Source of the DNA: Hoplostethus atlanticus
Taxonomy: Eukaryota; Chordata; Actinopteri; Trachichthyiformes; Trachichthyidae
Length of the DNA: 64,000 nt
NCBI GenBank assembly: GCA_034670405.1
Contig: JAXDDX010000004.1
Location: forward strand, 6,060,001 to 6,124,000
Direction of reading: 5' to 3'
The notes beneath the pieces were generated by a model. That model searched no databases and was not told the origin of the DNA. It worked only from the letters and a program-made list of their open reading frames with translations. Both the position numbers and the translations under genes were made by a program. Positions within the stretch are counted from its first letter, which is position 1. Each line of letters begins with the position of its first letter. This document shows, piece after piece, positions 1 through 13,451 of this stretch.

Positions 1-169
1 ACCTCCATACGCCTTTTACTTCCCACAGTGTTATTTCTATGTCAAGCCTCTTTCACTCACCTGACCTCCGCCTCCTGTTTCACTCCATTCGTTATCATAC
101 AAAAATGATATTACAAAGTTGATATGAGGTTTAAACACACACAAATACAAACACACAGCGTTAACACAC

Positions 170-440
170 GTCAAAACCCGACGTTCATACTCCTTGCTGA
201 AACTGAGCAGAGCTGAAGTTTAAAAACAAAATGTCGGGGAGCGAGTCGTTAAATCATCGCGAAGATTGCGTCACGTCTCCCTATCCGCGCTCCGTTGGAA
301 TTCAAAGAGTCAACATCGTAGTGTAGGTGTGCATAATGGATGTAACACACAATGTGACATCTCCTTGAATTCACAGGTTTAATAATTCACGGTTCGGAGG
401 CTGCGCACCTGAGAGCCGAACATACGACCGAATCAAAAGT
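170..440. promoter_or_regulatory. CpG-rich block near the left edge
   Basis: About two dozen CpG in 270 nt, far above the surrounding sequence. A 32-codon frame starts ATGTCGGGGAGCGAGTCG at 231 in a good context and stops at a TAG. It may be a promoter or exon of a gene lying off the left edge, but nothing here identifies one. Confidence 0.25.
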
Positions 441-819
441 TAATGCGGGGACACGTAATATGCTGAAATGATGAAGTCAGGGGAGGAGGAGGAGGAGACT
501 GAAACGACTCTGTGAAGGATGACAGGGACTGAATCACAGTCACTTTTTATTTCACCTTCTCAAGGAGCCGATCCTTTACCCCTGCATGAACAAATAATCA
601 ATGCGCTCATAAGTAGGGAGCATTGTTTTATTTGTCTCTAAATCAATAACAATACAACACAATATAAATCTCATGACGGAACCACAGACCTATAAAGACT
701 GTGATGTAGAGGGAACAGCAAGAGAGAGCTAAATGAGCCTCCACACATTCACTCTCACCTTTGCAGCATCTTCCGAACATGTGTTGAACCCACCAGGGGC
801 CGACCTTATGGAGATGTTT

Positions 820-823
<4 letters not shown>

Positions 824-857
<34 letters not shown>
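824..857. repeat. (TG)n microsatellite
   Basis: About 17 units following a T8 run. Open frames reading VCVCVC or THTHTH across it are not genes. Confidence 0.95.
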
Positions 858-858
<1 letters not shown>

Positions 859-3800
859 ATCGCCCCTTTCCTGCACGCGTGTGTTCAGCGTGACGTGGCA
901 GCCCCCTGCCCTGATCAAACACGGCGTTTGGCTGTGCAGGCAGCCTCCTCGTCAGGCTCGGCTTGCCAGGGGTACACGCTGTGCCTGGCGCCCCGCGGAG
1001 GGGGAAGGAAGGAGCACAGCGGGGCCAGGCCGCCTCCAACACCTCTCCCACCGAGCCAAAGGCCCCTCTGGTGGGGCTCTGAACACCAGAACAGGCCCAG
1101 GGAGAAATGATAATGAGGACCGGGGCTGTGTTACACAGGATAACACAGAGGGACGCCGTCGTGGAGCCCTAAGCCCCTGCACAGACGCACACACACTGAG
1201 ACGTAAACACGCAAATATAGAAACATATGCACACAAGCATGACTGCTCATAATCACGCTGGCAAGGCTGCTCAAACACACACATGCACACAAAACTCTAG
1301 TTTGGGATAACACACACATAACAATTTATCTTGTGTCGATGTGTGTTGTTAAGGTACGTCACTCTGAGAACACAAATGTGTCTTCTTCCAAGCTAGACAC
1401 ACATTTCTAAGATACAAATGGGGGAAGACAAGAAGAGGTTGTGCAAACTATGTTTCAGTGTTGCAAAACTTCACGTGAGGAGGTTTAAATGGCTTGATGA
1501 GTAGCATGAGTAGGTTATGATGTGCAACAAAAAGCTATGGTGAATGTGTAAGCAACTGGAAAAACAGCAGAAAAACAGTTGCTGACTCAAATGTTGACAC
1601 AATTAACCAGATCCGGAGATTTGATTACCGGCACCGGCGGAGAGCATACCGTACGGGTCGTCGATGTAAACCATAGCATGCATGTGTGGCTGCGAGATGT
1701 TAAAGATGAGAGGGGATGAAAATTGGATTAAATTGTGTGTGGCAGCTCACTGTAGGGAGGTAATTAGGGACAAACATTGAGGCACAGAGTCTGATCTCTC
1801 CTGCTGGAGGTTAAGTGAAATAGGAGCCATGAGTCCCAGCGTCCCGGTGGCACAGTGATTAGGATTTCCTAATGTGGGGCTAATGGGATGTCAGCCGGGA
1901 GCAGAACCCCCGCGCAGAACCGCACATAACAACAAGTGGTCAAAGATCAAGTCTGATTAAAGAGATAGAGAGGAGAAACGGGAACCAACGTTTGCCGGCG
2001 TTGGTGAAGAAGTTGGCACTCAACGGGAGTGATCAAGCCCTCGCGACGTCACCTTGATCGTTTTGTCCCTCGGGAATGTGGGAGGGATGAAGCGGGGCAT
2101 CGGTTTGGAGATGAGACATAATTTGGGATGTGAAGAACAGTGGTAGTACTTTATTTTGAAAGCAAGTGGGCTGTGAATGCTCTTGTTATGCAGTTGATAT
2201 TTTATTGGGATGAACCATGAGATAAAAGTGATGACAGCCAGATGTTTTGGATCATATTTTTTTGTTTTTTGTGTCTCGCTCCATCACCAGCCTTCCACCA
2301 CCGTACCTGCTCTCTCCACCATCCTGCAATCTCCACCTCGGCTTGTTTGTTTTGTACGTTTCACCCACTCCAGCCCCCCAGATTGCGCTTGCATATTTGA
2401 TCAAACTCCGGTGGGGGACTCGATAGCATCGCTGGTTGCCATTTGCCAGTTGCGGCGGGGCCTGTGGTAGAAATAACAATAATAGCACCGCGATGTGACT
2501 GTCAGCCCCATGATGATGAAACGACAGGGGGAAACAAAAGCAGGCCCCCAGAGCTGCAGATGTTGACGCTGGAAGCTGTTTGTTGTGTGGAGGTGTTCGT
2601 GAGGTGGAGGTGGTGTGCCCTTGTGTATGTATACGAGTGTGTGTGTGTGTGTGTTTGAGTGTGCGTGGGTGTGTGTGTGTCTGCGTTTGTGTATGTGTGT
2701 CAGTGCTCTGGCCCCGTGGCTATGAGGAACCCAGCTGGGAGGAAGAGTTAGTGCATTCATCCTGGCTCTCAGGGGCCGGGGGCCACACAGGTACCCGGCG
2801 AGGGGATGAAAGGCTGCTCTGCAGATGTCACCCGCTGGGGTTCAGTGGCCTCGCCAGCAAATGTCATGTTTGGCAGCTGGCACGCTGCTGCTCTCCCACC
2901 AGTTGTTGGCAGAGGCGTCCTCCAAAGGATGCTAGAGTGGGATGCAAGCACCAGGAGCGCCCTAATGGGAGCAACATTAAAGAGAGTTGCTGGCTTCTGT
3001 CTGTCATAGAACATTAACCTTGTCCTGTTTCCTGCTTCTCCCGGGCAGATGATGCATATACTCTCTCTTCGTATCTAACAACTGTCTCACACACATTCTC
3101 ACACACACACACACACACATAGAAGTACTCTCCAGTGAGCTCACAACCTGCCTCACCCAGGAGACACATTGTTGTTCCGATTGAAGAACTGGCTGACCTG
3201 TGGTTTAACGTGGGATCTGTAGGATTCATGTGAAAACGTATCACTCCCGCCTTTTCTCAAACGCTGTCTTTCCAGCGTCTCGTCTTCTACTGTCAGAGCA
3301 TATAGCAGTCCAGTGTCAAAGGTCAGATCTCTGGCCAGTGGTTAGTAGACCCTCCTGCGGTCACACAGCTGAGCTCTCCGAGGTTCCCCACACACAGAAA
3401 CAACACCCGCTGTGAGCATAAGCACGGGCTACACAGATAGAAAGCACAATGATTTTACAAGTTAACATTTACTCTGTTTTTCACGTTCACGGCTAACACT
3501 TTAACAAAACAAAGCAATTAGATTACCAAAGTAATCTTGACATAGTAATTCAATCCAAGAAATAGGCGATGTCCAAACCCAGAAATGTTATCCTGTGTTT
3601 ACAACAACTCATTTCACCCCAATGTTTCAAGTCCTGTGTGCAATACAATGGGGTGGTGTGTATTTTCCCTGCTAGTCACGCAGTAATTCCATTGGCATTG
3701 ACAACACTGTTCCAGGAGTTGGCCTTTGTGTTAATGCTCACCAGGGCATGTACATGAAAATCCCATTTGTTGCAACTGCTAAAGGAAAGCATTAGTGAAA

Positions 3801-3880
3801 GGTCAGTTTCTCACTGTAGGATCGCTATTTAACAACACATCAATCCCCCCATAATACAAGAAAACACATGGGGAAAGAGT

Positions 3881-3911
<31 letters not shown>

Positions 3912-4190
3912 AGGGACTGATCAAGACACTAATAAGAAACATATACATATTTGGAAACAATGATGGAATCAATGGGTTCGCTTACTCATCAAGCTACGTA
4001 ACGAGAACTGCATGACATTTCCAGTGAAGGGCCAGTGCCTTTTTTACCCTTCCAGTCTAAAGAGGGGGTTACAGTTGAGTCAATGTTTGTGTTTTGCCAC
4101 ATCTGTGCATTATTACTTTGATTTTGATGTCACCCAAAATAATTGCCAACTTAGACCATCTTAAACTATTACGTCTGTCTATTACACACT

Positions 4191-4380
4191 TTACAAAAAG
4201 GGTTCTACGTAGTAAAAGTAGTTCTTTAGGCTCAAACCACAGCAGGTTAACCTTCCTTTTTAACCTTTAGACAGGTTATTTATAGCACTGTGCTGTAATG
4301 GTTCTATATGGAACCTCTATGACGCTGTAAAGAACCCTTAAAGAACACATGGAAGGTTCCAAATCAGAATCCAGTCGCCA
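4191..4380. mobile_element. Degenerate MITE-like repeat with AAGGGTTCT / AGAACCCTT ends
   Basis: AAGGGTTCT at 4198-4206 and AGAACCCTT at 4331-4339 are exact inverted copies. GGTTCTATATGGAACC and further GGTTCC/AGAAC motifs lie between and after. This motif set belongs to an abundant fish repeat. No open frame. Confidence 0.6.
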
Positions 4381-5389
4381 CACTGGATCTTTACTCTGAT
4401 TCGCCAGTTGTTGTTTTATTTTAACATATCAGAGGAGAGGGCTCTCTTTGTCTGAATTTGTCTGAATGCATAACTTAACATGGCACACACACACACACAC
4501 ACATATACAAAACACAGACACACACACACACACACACACACACGCCAAGTGGACAAATCACTCCCAAGGGATTTGGGTGCATGCAATTAAGATTATGATC
4601 AATGACAAGTCAATCATGTGAGCCTGTTCTCCTCTCCCTTCCCCAGCTCAGCAATTATTCTCCAGCTGGTGGGGTCTGCCCTGAACCACTGGAGGAGACA
4701 TTATACTCCTCTTTTCCCTTCATTTCTTTTTTTCCCACCCCTCCACCCCCTTCTTCACCTCCTCCTCCCTCTCTTTCTCACCCTCCTCTCCTTGCCCTCC
4801 CATGCAGAGCACTTTGCTTTGTTTTCCCCTCCTCCTCCTCCTCCTCCTCCTTCTTCTCCTCCTCCTCTCTTTTCTCCTCTGCCGAACAGTTAGCTCTGTC
4901 AGTCACATCTGACAGCTCAGAGCCCTTCACCATTAGCCCCTGGCCTCCCAGCCTTCAGACTCCATGTTAGGTCATATAACCCCCCCTCCCACAAAACAGA
5001 CAGATGAGGGACGGGTTTAATGTTCCCCTCAGTGGAATGTTGAATCACTTCAAAACACACGGCGTAGAATGGATGATATATGGTTCGTTTTCATAGATGG
5101 CACTGGATAACTGCCAAATGCGGACCGAGTTATGTTTCAGTTACTATTGTTTTTCTGAATTGGCACGTGAAAAACGCTGCTCATTTTGTTGATGAGTCTG
5201 TAAGGAATGTACACAGACAACGGCGTTACAGAAACCTGCACCTGTCTTCTTCCCTGTGCAACACAAAAAACACTCACATTCACAGTTTCCCAGGTACGCG
5301 TAGCCGTGCAACCCGAATAATAGCGTTCTGTTGCGGTTGTCTACGGTGAAGAGAGGCATGTGCTCGGCGCTACCCATTAGTCATAATAG

Positions 5390-5560
5390 AAAGGCAGGCG
5401 GGCCGGCCGACAGACCCATCGCTCCTGCGCTATCGGAGAGCAGATAAAGGAGGCAGGTGTGAGGAGGAAATTAATGTAAATCCATCAGTCTTCAATTAGA
5501 GCCCAGCTCACACCCAAAATAAAGACTCCATTTCAACCAATAGGACCCAGCTTCACCCCT
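5390..5560. promoter_or_regulatory. Candidate conserved noncoding element
   Basis: Unique, non-repetitive sequence with dense homeodomain-like and other motifs (GGAAATTAATGTAAATCC, TTCAATTAGAGC, AACCAATAGG). No open frame. The call rests on texture alone. Confidence 0.2.
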
Positions 5561-5941
5561 CCTGACTCCCCTCCTGCACACCCACAACAACAGCAGCCAT
5601 ACCACCTAAAAACACTCATTGCACAGCAGCTATATGATGCTATGTTTAACGATGAGAGAGAGCAGGGGATGTGCGATATGTGCAGGTGCAGGGTGTGTTA
5701 TCTAGCTAGCGAGCAGCAGCAGCAGCAGCCGGGGTGTGTGTACGGTTGTCCATTAGGCTCCCAGTATGTGGCCGGGGCTAATTCTGCGGTGCCTGGAGGT
5801 GCAGGGGCAGGAGTCTCTCCACGGACTGTAGGCTGGGGGAAGAACTGCAGTTTAACCTAATTTGGTTCTAATTACAAAGACAGGAAGTCCACCTGCCACA
5901 CATACGGCTGTGCTCTCCTCCCCTCCAAGGGTTGGAGAGGG

Positions 5942-5977
5942 TTTGGAGGAAGGGGGGGGGGAGGGGAGGGGAGAAGG

Positions 5978-6009
<32 letters not shown>
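5942..6009. repeat. G-rich tract and (AG)n microsatellite
   Basis: A run of nine or more G with GAGGGGAGGGGAG is followed by about 14 AG units. The strand asymmetry (all purine) suits G-quadruplex or triplex formation. Confidence 0.9.
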
Positions 6010-6013
<4 letters not shown>

Positions 6014-8161
6014 CTTTTCCATTGTATGCATTTGTCAGTCACAACAATGACTAGTGTTTTATTGAGCTTGTGTGTTTTGGATTCCATGATTTTCTCATTC
6101 CATCTTTCAGCATCTCTGGTAGAAAACACAATATAACTTTTCTGGCTTTCCCATGTGGTGCAAAAACTCAAGTCTTGCTATTAAGACAGCGTATCGCACC
6201 TTCACAGCTGATAGCAAACTGAATATTTAGAATATTTTCCCTCCACAATAAATATTTAAAAAGCAAATAGCCCATTAGATAAGAGTTTCCAGGAGCTGTG
6301 GGAGTCTTACGAATGTCAAAATGAATGTTATCTGACCAGAACAAAACAGCATTATCTCAACGTGCTCTAAACTCCCAGGACTGGAAACACCGAGCACCGC
6401 TGCAGCACCGCCAAGATATGAAATCAGCCTCGATGTGTATCTCTTGGTCGGTAAACTCGGAAAGATCTGTATCTCCTTTTTTTTATTACTTTCACAAGTT
6501 TGGTCTGTTAGGAGTTTCCCCGGGTCTGATGCGAGCCTAAATAGCTTGTCACAGAGCATTTGTCCAGTTTGAGCATTGAGTTCTCAGTGATCGCATGACA
6601 TCAGCAAGAGGGGGGTTTCAATAAACCACCGAGGAAAGAGTGGCTGAATGAAAACCAGAGTGTATGGTTGCATGTAGTCACTGTATTTGACAATACATTA
6701 ACGAACACCCACCCGTCTGGCCTCGATGCTAATGCTATGACTAAAACAGCCCTGACTCAAACAGTACATGACTCAGGGTTTTAAAACTTTGCCTAATAAC
6801 TGTGTGAACAACACACTTCCTCGCTGTTTTTACTTCAACTCTGGGTGATAATATTTTACAGGGGTCAAAAGAAAACACTCAAACAGACAAATAATTAAAA
6901 AATGATTCTATATTTTTATTTTGCACACAATATTGTGTAACGCTGATAATCCCATTCACTGAACAACAGCAGTTTTCTTTCTGCCCAAAGCTTTGCTGCG
7001 TCATCATAACAGTTTCACCACAAGATTCTCTCCAAGGGGTGCATATAAATGCCTCAGTTTAAAGTTAGCCCTCCACCCTGCAAGGGCCTACTGTAGCTCT
7101 CATCTGTCAGGCCTTATCAGCTGACCAGATCCCCCAGCGGTGTTAATGGCAGGCTCTGGCGGCGTAAAGCCCCCTAACAAGGAGCCTGATTGTTCTGTTA
7201 ATGTGTTACTTCCTGTTGGAGTCGCTGCCCCGGAATGGAGCTGAGTGGCAAATGCCGGAAGAAATCCCCACATCAGAGCGATCACAGGCCAGGCTGGATT
7301 TCACTTAGCCAGCCAGCTCGCCGGCCAGTCGGCCAGTCGGCTCTCCACTCGGGGCCCGTGATGGAGGAGATGGATTTCACTAAAGCATAGTCTGTGTAAC
7401 CCGACACCTGATCTGAGCGCCGCAGTGGTCCAAATGAGGTTGGGCTAATATCACACAGAGGGTTTGATACCAAGGAGTTCTCAGACGTTGTACTGAGCCT
7501 CCCTTATAAATTGCAGTTACAGTTCAGCATCTCTTTTTTTTACAAATATGAAGAGCAAATGTGTGTTTCATGTTGTAATACACACATTTTACATTATTTG
7601 ATGCTTCGTTTTTTCACCCAAATGGATGTTATTGCAGTGCGGCATCTTAGTATCAGAAGTGGTGACTGTTGCCACTATGTATTCCTACAGCTTATTCCCC
7701 CCACTGCCGGATTTAAACACTGTGCACAACTTTGATCTCAAGGTATTAAAGTCAATGGTATCCAAACGGGGTGTGGAGAAGAGCAGGGGCTTATGGGGCT
7801 TTATACGCTATTCTACATGCGGTGAGCTATCTGCAACCAAGCAGAAGCAGAACTGGATGCAGAGACAGTGAGAGGGTAAGAGAGAGCGAGAGAGAGAGAG
7901 AGAGAGAACACAGGGAGAAAAGAAGAGAGGGAGAGTATTTGGCTGATCGTGAGAGTAGCAGGTCAACTCCTTGGCAGAGAAAGTGCTGTGTTGCTATGGC
8001 AATATGCCTTTTTCCCCCCCCCCAGAGTCACGGGCCAGGGCGCCATCAGCGGTGTGAGCGTTGTTCAAGAAGCAGCAGAGATCAGGGCCTTAATCAGTCA
8101 GCACTGATACAAGGGTGAAGAGTGGGACTAGAGCCTGGGGCTATCTGGAACAGGAAAGACC

Positions 8162-8164
<3 letters not shown>

Positions 8165-8213
<49 letters not shown>
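8165..8213. repeat. (AC)n microsatellite
   Basis: About 24 perfect AC units. Confidence 0.97.
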
Positions 8214-8215
<2 letters not shown>

Positions 8216-8783
8216 CCAAAGACAGCTGTAACTAGCTGTCATACTTTCTGTAGTTAATGTGGAGGGAATGTAGTCGTAGTAGAGTAGATGTCATTAAGAG
8301 TGAGGTGCTCACACGGTTTAAAACGTCAACTTCCTGTTTGAACACCTCTTTGTAAAGTAGTAAATAAGGATTAACTTCTGCTCTGTGTAGTTCTGCCCAG
8401 TTTGAGTCTCTCCTCTCCCCGAGGCGCTGAAAGTCTGAAGAGGAAATCTATCTTGAAGTTATGCTGCGGAACTTAATAACTGACCGACCATCTGATTCAC
8501 ACCCTATCTGTCCAAGACATGGCACATATTTATTTCCAGCAAGTGATTGCATCAAATTTGTCCTGTTTTTAACTTTGTTAGAAAAAAAAAACATGCTTGG
8601 CGGATGCACGGCACACACTGGTGGCTGCAGGGAGCCAAAAGCACTTTATTTATGTTTGGATGGCAGCGGGCGCTCAGTTCTGCTTGGCACAGACGGTGTA
8701 CTGTGGTCTTTGGCACCTCTTCGCATCCCTCCTGTCCCCCTGACATACACTCTCCCCATCTCTATTGGGCCTCTGTAGCATCT

Positions 8784-8786
<3 letters not shown>

Positions 8787-8829
<43 letters not shown>
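8787..8829. repeat. (GT)n microsatellite
   Basis: About 21 perfect units, opposite in strand to the (AC)n at 8165 and about 570 nt from it. Confidence 0.97.
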
Positions 8830-8833
<4 letters not shown>

Positions 8834-9589
8834 CATGCATGTTGCACACACCTGTTCCCCCCTGTGCATTTCTATCTTCTTTGAACTATAGTTATGTGAT
8901 TTTTTTTCTACCCTGCATCTCACATGAAAGAGGCTGAAAGAGCAGCAGTCCTAACAGTTTCATTTGTACGTTGTCAGAAACTAAAGGACGACTAGCAGCT
9001 CTAATAAGCATGAGAAGTTTTTCAAAAAGTGATTTAGAAAATGAACCTAATCTTCAGTGTGCCTAAGGTCATGGGACTGTAAATCTCCCAGGAAGAAAGT
9101 TCCAAGAAGAAAATACTACATGAATTACGATGAATCCTTATGCCAATGGCTAATCTTCTACTTTGAGACTTTGCTACTTGAAACTTACTTAAGACGTCAC
9201 ATGCGGGGCATGAGTGACTCATGTAGTAATGCCAGCCAAGTGCAAATTCTAATCTTCCCCCAGCACTGCTTATGCAGGAGAGAGCGCTCTGCCAGGGCGT
9301 CCACTGAGCACAGCCATTCCAGAAACTCAAAGTTACAAGGTCGGTGTACATCTGCTGCCGGCAGAACCTAAAGTAAGCAAATATCCCCAGGTCTATACCC
9401 CAACAACCTCATTTATTATTTTTCATCCACCTTCCCGATGCTTTTCATTTTACCTCAGGGAACCGACTGACCCTCACTCGGTATATAAATATATAATTTA
9501 TATCTCCTATATTTATAAACCAAAGCAAGGCCAGCCGCCTTAAAAGGAAGCGAGGCCTTTTTCCTTGCGCTGGAGTCCTGTGGAGTCTG

Positions 9590-9630
9590 CTGAGGCTCAA
9601 ACCCAGGATCCGTAGCCTGGGTTTCCTCAG
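9590..9630. repeat. Bulged hairpin of 6 + 9 bp
   Basis: CTGAGG (9590-9595) pairs with CCTCAG (9625-9630), and AAACCCAGG (9599-9607) pairs with CCTGGGTTT (9616-9624). A 3-nt bulge lies on the left and the loop is 8 nt. Confidence 0.85.
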
Positions 9631-10909
9631 TCCGGAGCAGCCCGTCTAGTGGAGGGCTGGGAAGAGAGTGATTCTGGTCAGGCAGGCAGGCCAGATAACG
9701 GCTGATACGGGGACTAATTTGGCCATGTGCAGGGCTGCCGGATGACGAGGGGCTGATAAAGAAAACATGGCAGATAGACAGCTGGGCTGCTGAAGGAGGA
9801 TGTGAACAAATCTGGGGCCGGAGAATTTGAAGTGCACCGAGTTTTTGTCAGTCAATCCGTCTGTCTGTCTGTCTATGTATGAACCTACCAACCTACCTAC
9901 CTACTACCTTTTTCTCTCCCTCTGGTCTTTGCATGTACCTGCCCCTCTCATATATGAGGATAGTTTGTGACATATTTCTATGCCACAGTCACAGACAGAC
10001 AGATCTCCTCCTGTACCTCTTATATCCTGCTTTCCCCTGTACCGTCTCACCTGTGTTGCCACCCCTTTGAGTCTGTGATAGAAGCAGGAGATGCTTTGAA
10101 CAGCAACAGTAACCCTGTTAGCAGATATCCCGTTTGCCACTCTCTATCGTTGATTGATGTAACACAAATACATCTGCTGGTCTAAACACCCAGTGTCAGG
10201 TCGAAATCCTCTGGTGCACAGGAAGTGATGCGTTTTACCTTTGCAGCAACAACAGCGGTTTGTCTGGACTAGATAGAAGAAGAACTCAGTAGTTAGTATG
10301 AGCAGCGATAACCACCATGGCTGAACAGACAAAGAAAAGATCAGTACGTACAGAAACTCAAACTTCATCAACCGAAATCCAAGGAAAAAGATAAAGTGAC
10401 CTCTGGGGAGTGCAGTGGAGAAACACCACCGCTGAGCACCAAAGATGTCACGATCACTTTTAAGACGTTTGCTTACAAAATAGTGATGTTTTAAAGGGTA
10501 GAATCATTTGTGTTTTTCGAAATATTGACTGAATTGGCTGAATGAATTTCAGGTGGCAAATGTTTTTTCTCTCTCCTTCACACGTTGACCCGTTTGACCA
10601 TGCAGTGGGATGCTCACGCTGCCAACATCAACATCCGACTGACATCCGACGCTCATAACAGCCCCATATAGAAGCTCTTCCAGTCACTCGGATGGATGGA
10701 TGACCCCCCGATGGTGGAACTGTTGTACTGGAAATGTATACTGGTGAAGATGAGCAGTCTTGGCCAGTGGAGTGTGATTACAGAGCAACAGCACAGTGTG
10801 AGAAGCCCTGCCTGGGTCATATGGTTCTGACAGTCCTGGTCTGCTTAGGCTAACCCAGGCCCTGGCCTCGGGGGGGGGGGTGGAGAGGGGGGGGGGGCAG
10901 ACAGAGAGA

Positions 10910-10942
<33 letters not shown>

Positions 10943-11119
10943 TGGCTCCCGGAAGAGCAGTAGTGGCGCAGGACTGTGAGGAGACTGCTGGGAAATGTCT
11001 GTGTCACCGGTGTCGCCCAGGCAGGCAGATACACAGAGCAGCAGTCACAGACACATTCTTGGCCCCAGCCGATCTCCACAAACACTCACTAGCACGATCC
11101 CCCTTCTCGCACTTTCAAG

Positions 11120-11121
<2 letters not shown>

Positions 11122-11160
<39 letters not shown>
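11122..11160. repeat. (CT)n microsatellite
   Basis: About 19 perfect units. A (GT)n tract (10912-10940) and two short G-runs lie just before it. Confidence 0.97.
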
Positions 11161-11163
<3 letters not shown>

Positions 11164-13241
11164 TTGACGTATACAGCTCTCTTGGTCCTTCTGGCTTTTT
11201 CAACAAACACACACACACACACATAGTATCCACATATATTCAGAAACGATTGTGCATCACTTCCACTGTGCATTTTTGAACACTCAGTATTTGGGAATCA
11301 GGCAGAAATGTTACAGTTTTACTGACAGACTGAGAAGGGAAAAATACATTTTGTTCAAAAATCAAAACACTATACGATCAGTATCTTAGGGTGTTTAGCG
11401 CTAAACCGTTTCCATTCTCTATTCTCTATTGTTGCACTGTATCCTCTGTAATTTACTCTAACAAGGCTGACATCCCTCTCAGTCTACAGCAGGCAGAGGA
11501 GCCAAATGAAGCTAACTAGCACCCCCTTTTGAAAGTATACTCTTAACCAGGAAACAATCTTCTCATCAACACTGACGCTCATGAAGCAGCTGAGCTTCCT
11601 GTCACCCATCTAGATTGGACTGTCTCACACAAATGAATGGATGGAGTGATTAGTTGAATTAGCGATTAATTGGGATTAAAATGTTTACGACAGGAGGTTG
11701 TTGTGGATGACCTTTTATGTACAGTGTGTGTGTGCATCCACAATGTGTGTGTTGTGTGTGTGTTTGCTGCATGCCAGAGAAAACAACAGCTCAGCTTTGA
11801 TTAATATGGATTAGGAGTCTTACAACTCATAATTCACACACTGAACAAAAAACATGTTTGGTAAAACCATAATTCCTCTCAAATATTGAAAAAAAAAAAA
11901 ATGCTATAGAAAAACATTACAGTCCCAAAATGTCAAGCCTTTTTTTTTTTAGTTGTAGCAGAAATATTGTCCTACTATCCCAACTATTATCACGTCATTC
12001 CAAATATAATAATAAATGTGTTACCGGTGTATCGTTCCAATATAAATCTTGAAGTTGGTTGGCTAATCCTCACCGTGCACAAGAGTCAGTATTAAAGCTG
12101 CCATGAGCAAAAGTAAGCGATGAACACCAGCGAGCACACTAAGGGATGTAATGGAACCAGGGCCTACTGTGCCAAACCCATGCATGTACAGTACGTGTCC
12201 CCTGAGCAGCGATACCTTGCTCACCGGTTGAGTCTGAAGCTATCAGAACCCCCGCCGATCAATCAATCAACCAACCGGTCAACCACACACAGGCTGGTCA
12301 TCCAGCCCGTCATATACATTGACTCAGCCACAGCCAGACATCCAGGCAGCCCGTCAGAGCCCCGGGAGTCAGAGCCCTTACACCAGAGAGCAGTGTGGGA
12401 GAGGCCCGATAAGCAGCTCAGACTGGATCAGTTGTAGCAGGAGGGGAGGATGGGAGCTCCTTACCGCCCCCCCCGCCGCCGCCTTCTCATCTCTCTCTCC
12501 TTCCTCACTCCTTTGCCCCGTACATGTGTTTCTACCCTTACTCCTTTTTCTCTCATGTTCACCCCTGTCTCTCCTACCACCCGACGCTTGAATCTCCTCC
12601 ACCACCTTGCCTTGATTACCTTGAACTCATTTCATCTTACTCTCCTCTCTCTTTGAAACACGTATCTTTAATCTTGTTCTGCACTTCCTCCCCGTCCCTC
12701 CTTCCCCCGTCACTTGCATCTCCCCTCCCTCCCCCCCTCCCACCTTCCGTCCCATTAATCCACCTCTCCCCGTTTCGGCCACGCTCCCTCCTTCCTCTAC
12801 TCTCTCTGCTAACACAACTAGTTTGCGCTCAGAGTTTGGAGGCGGCGGAGGTCAAAGAGGAGACGGAAAGGCCGGGGAGGGGAGGGGGAGGGAAAGGGAG
12901 GGCTGAGTGAGTGTTGAGCTGGTCGGTCGGTCAGGTGCAGCGCCACCAGTGATCATTAGGGTTACAGCTGCCCGGGCCAGATTGTGTGCTGCATGCACCA
13001 GGCGAGATGTTTTGCCCAGGGAGAAGAGCGAGCATCTGTCTGTCCCTCCCCGTAGACAGCAACCTCCTACCAGCCTGTCCAACTCAACCCAACTGGTAAC
13101 AAGGTCACCCAACTCTCACTTTCTCTCACTCACTCACTCACGCACACACACACTCTGCAGTACTTCTCTTCCTGTTTCGCTCTCTCCCCCTCCTTCACAG
13201 ACTAGACTGTTCTCCTCTCTCTCTCTATTTATCTATCTTTA

Positions 13242-13245
<4 letters not shown>

Positions 13246-13312
<67 letters not shown>
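13246..13312. repeat. (TC)n microsatellite
   Basis: About 33 perfect TC units, the longest perfect pyrimidine dinucleotide array in the window; preceded by 700 nt of CT-rich low-complexity DNA from about 12460 (with a G-rich break at 12840-12910). Confidence 0.97.
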
Positions 13313-13313
<1 letters not shown>

Positions 13314-13451
13314 GTGCAGGTTGCGAAAGGGAGAATATGTGAGTAGTTGGATTGCCAATGCACATCGTATCACGGAGCAGCGTTTCCTTTTCAAATGTCA
13401 GAAAGTTCTGTTGGTGCGTTATCTGTGTCCAATGTTAATTGCGTAGTTTGA

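Larger units (their letters stand above)
1..4190. other. Gene-free stretch: CpG block, then CA/TG-rich low-complexity DNA
   Basis: No coding exon recognised on either strand. Holds the CpG-rich block at 170-440, TG-rich tracts at 824-857 and 2625-2700, (AC)n near 3095-3119 and (GT)n at 3887-3910. Open frames of up to 145 codons here are microsatellite translations. Confidence 0.7.
4381..13245. other. Gene-free stretch with CT-rich blocks and microsatellites
   Basis: No coding exon recognised. (AC)n at 4483-4543, a CCT/CTT-rich block at 4690-4890, (GA)n at 7880-7908, unique sequence around 6880-7300 including the 14-bp palindrome ACACAATATTGTGT (6925-6938, a back-to-back SOX-like pair), and CT-rich DNA from 12460. 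Confidence 0.7.

Noticed and set aside
733-1110. Open frames of 90-145 codons rich in VCVCVC, HTHTHT, SLSLSL or RERERE, here and throughout
   Set aside because: They are translations of (TG)n, (CA)n, (CT)n and (GA)n microsatellites, open in several frames at once, with no family similarity.
6925-6938. 14-bp palindrome ACACAATATTGTGT as a separate finding
   Set aside because: A few such palindromes are expected by chance; the SOX-like reading is suggestive but unsupported.
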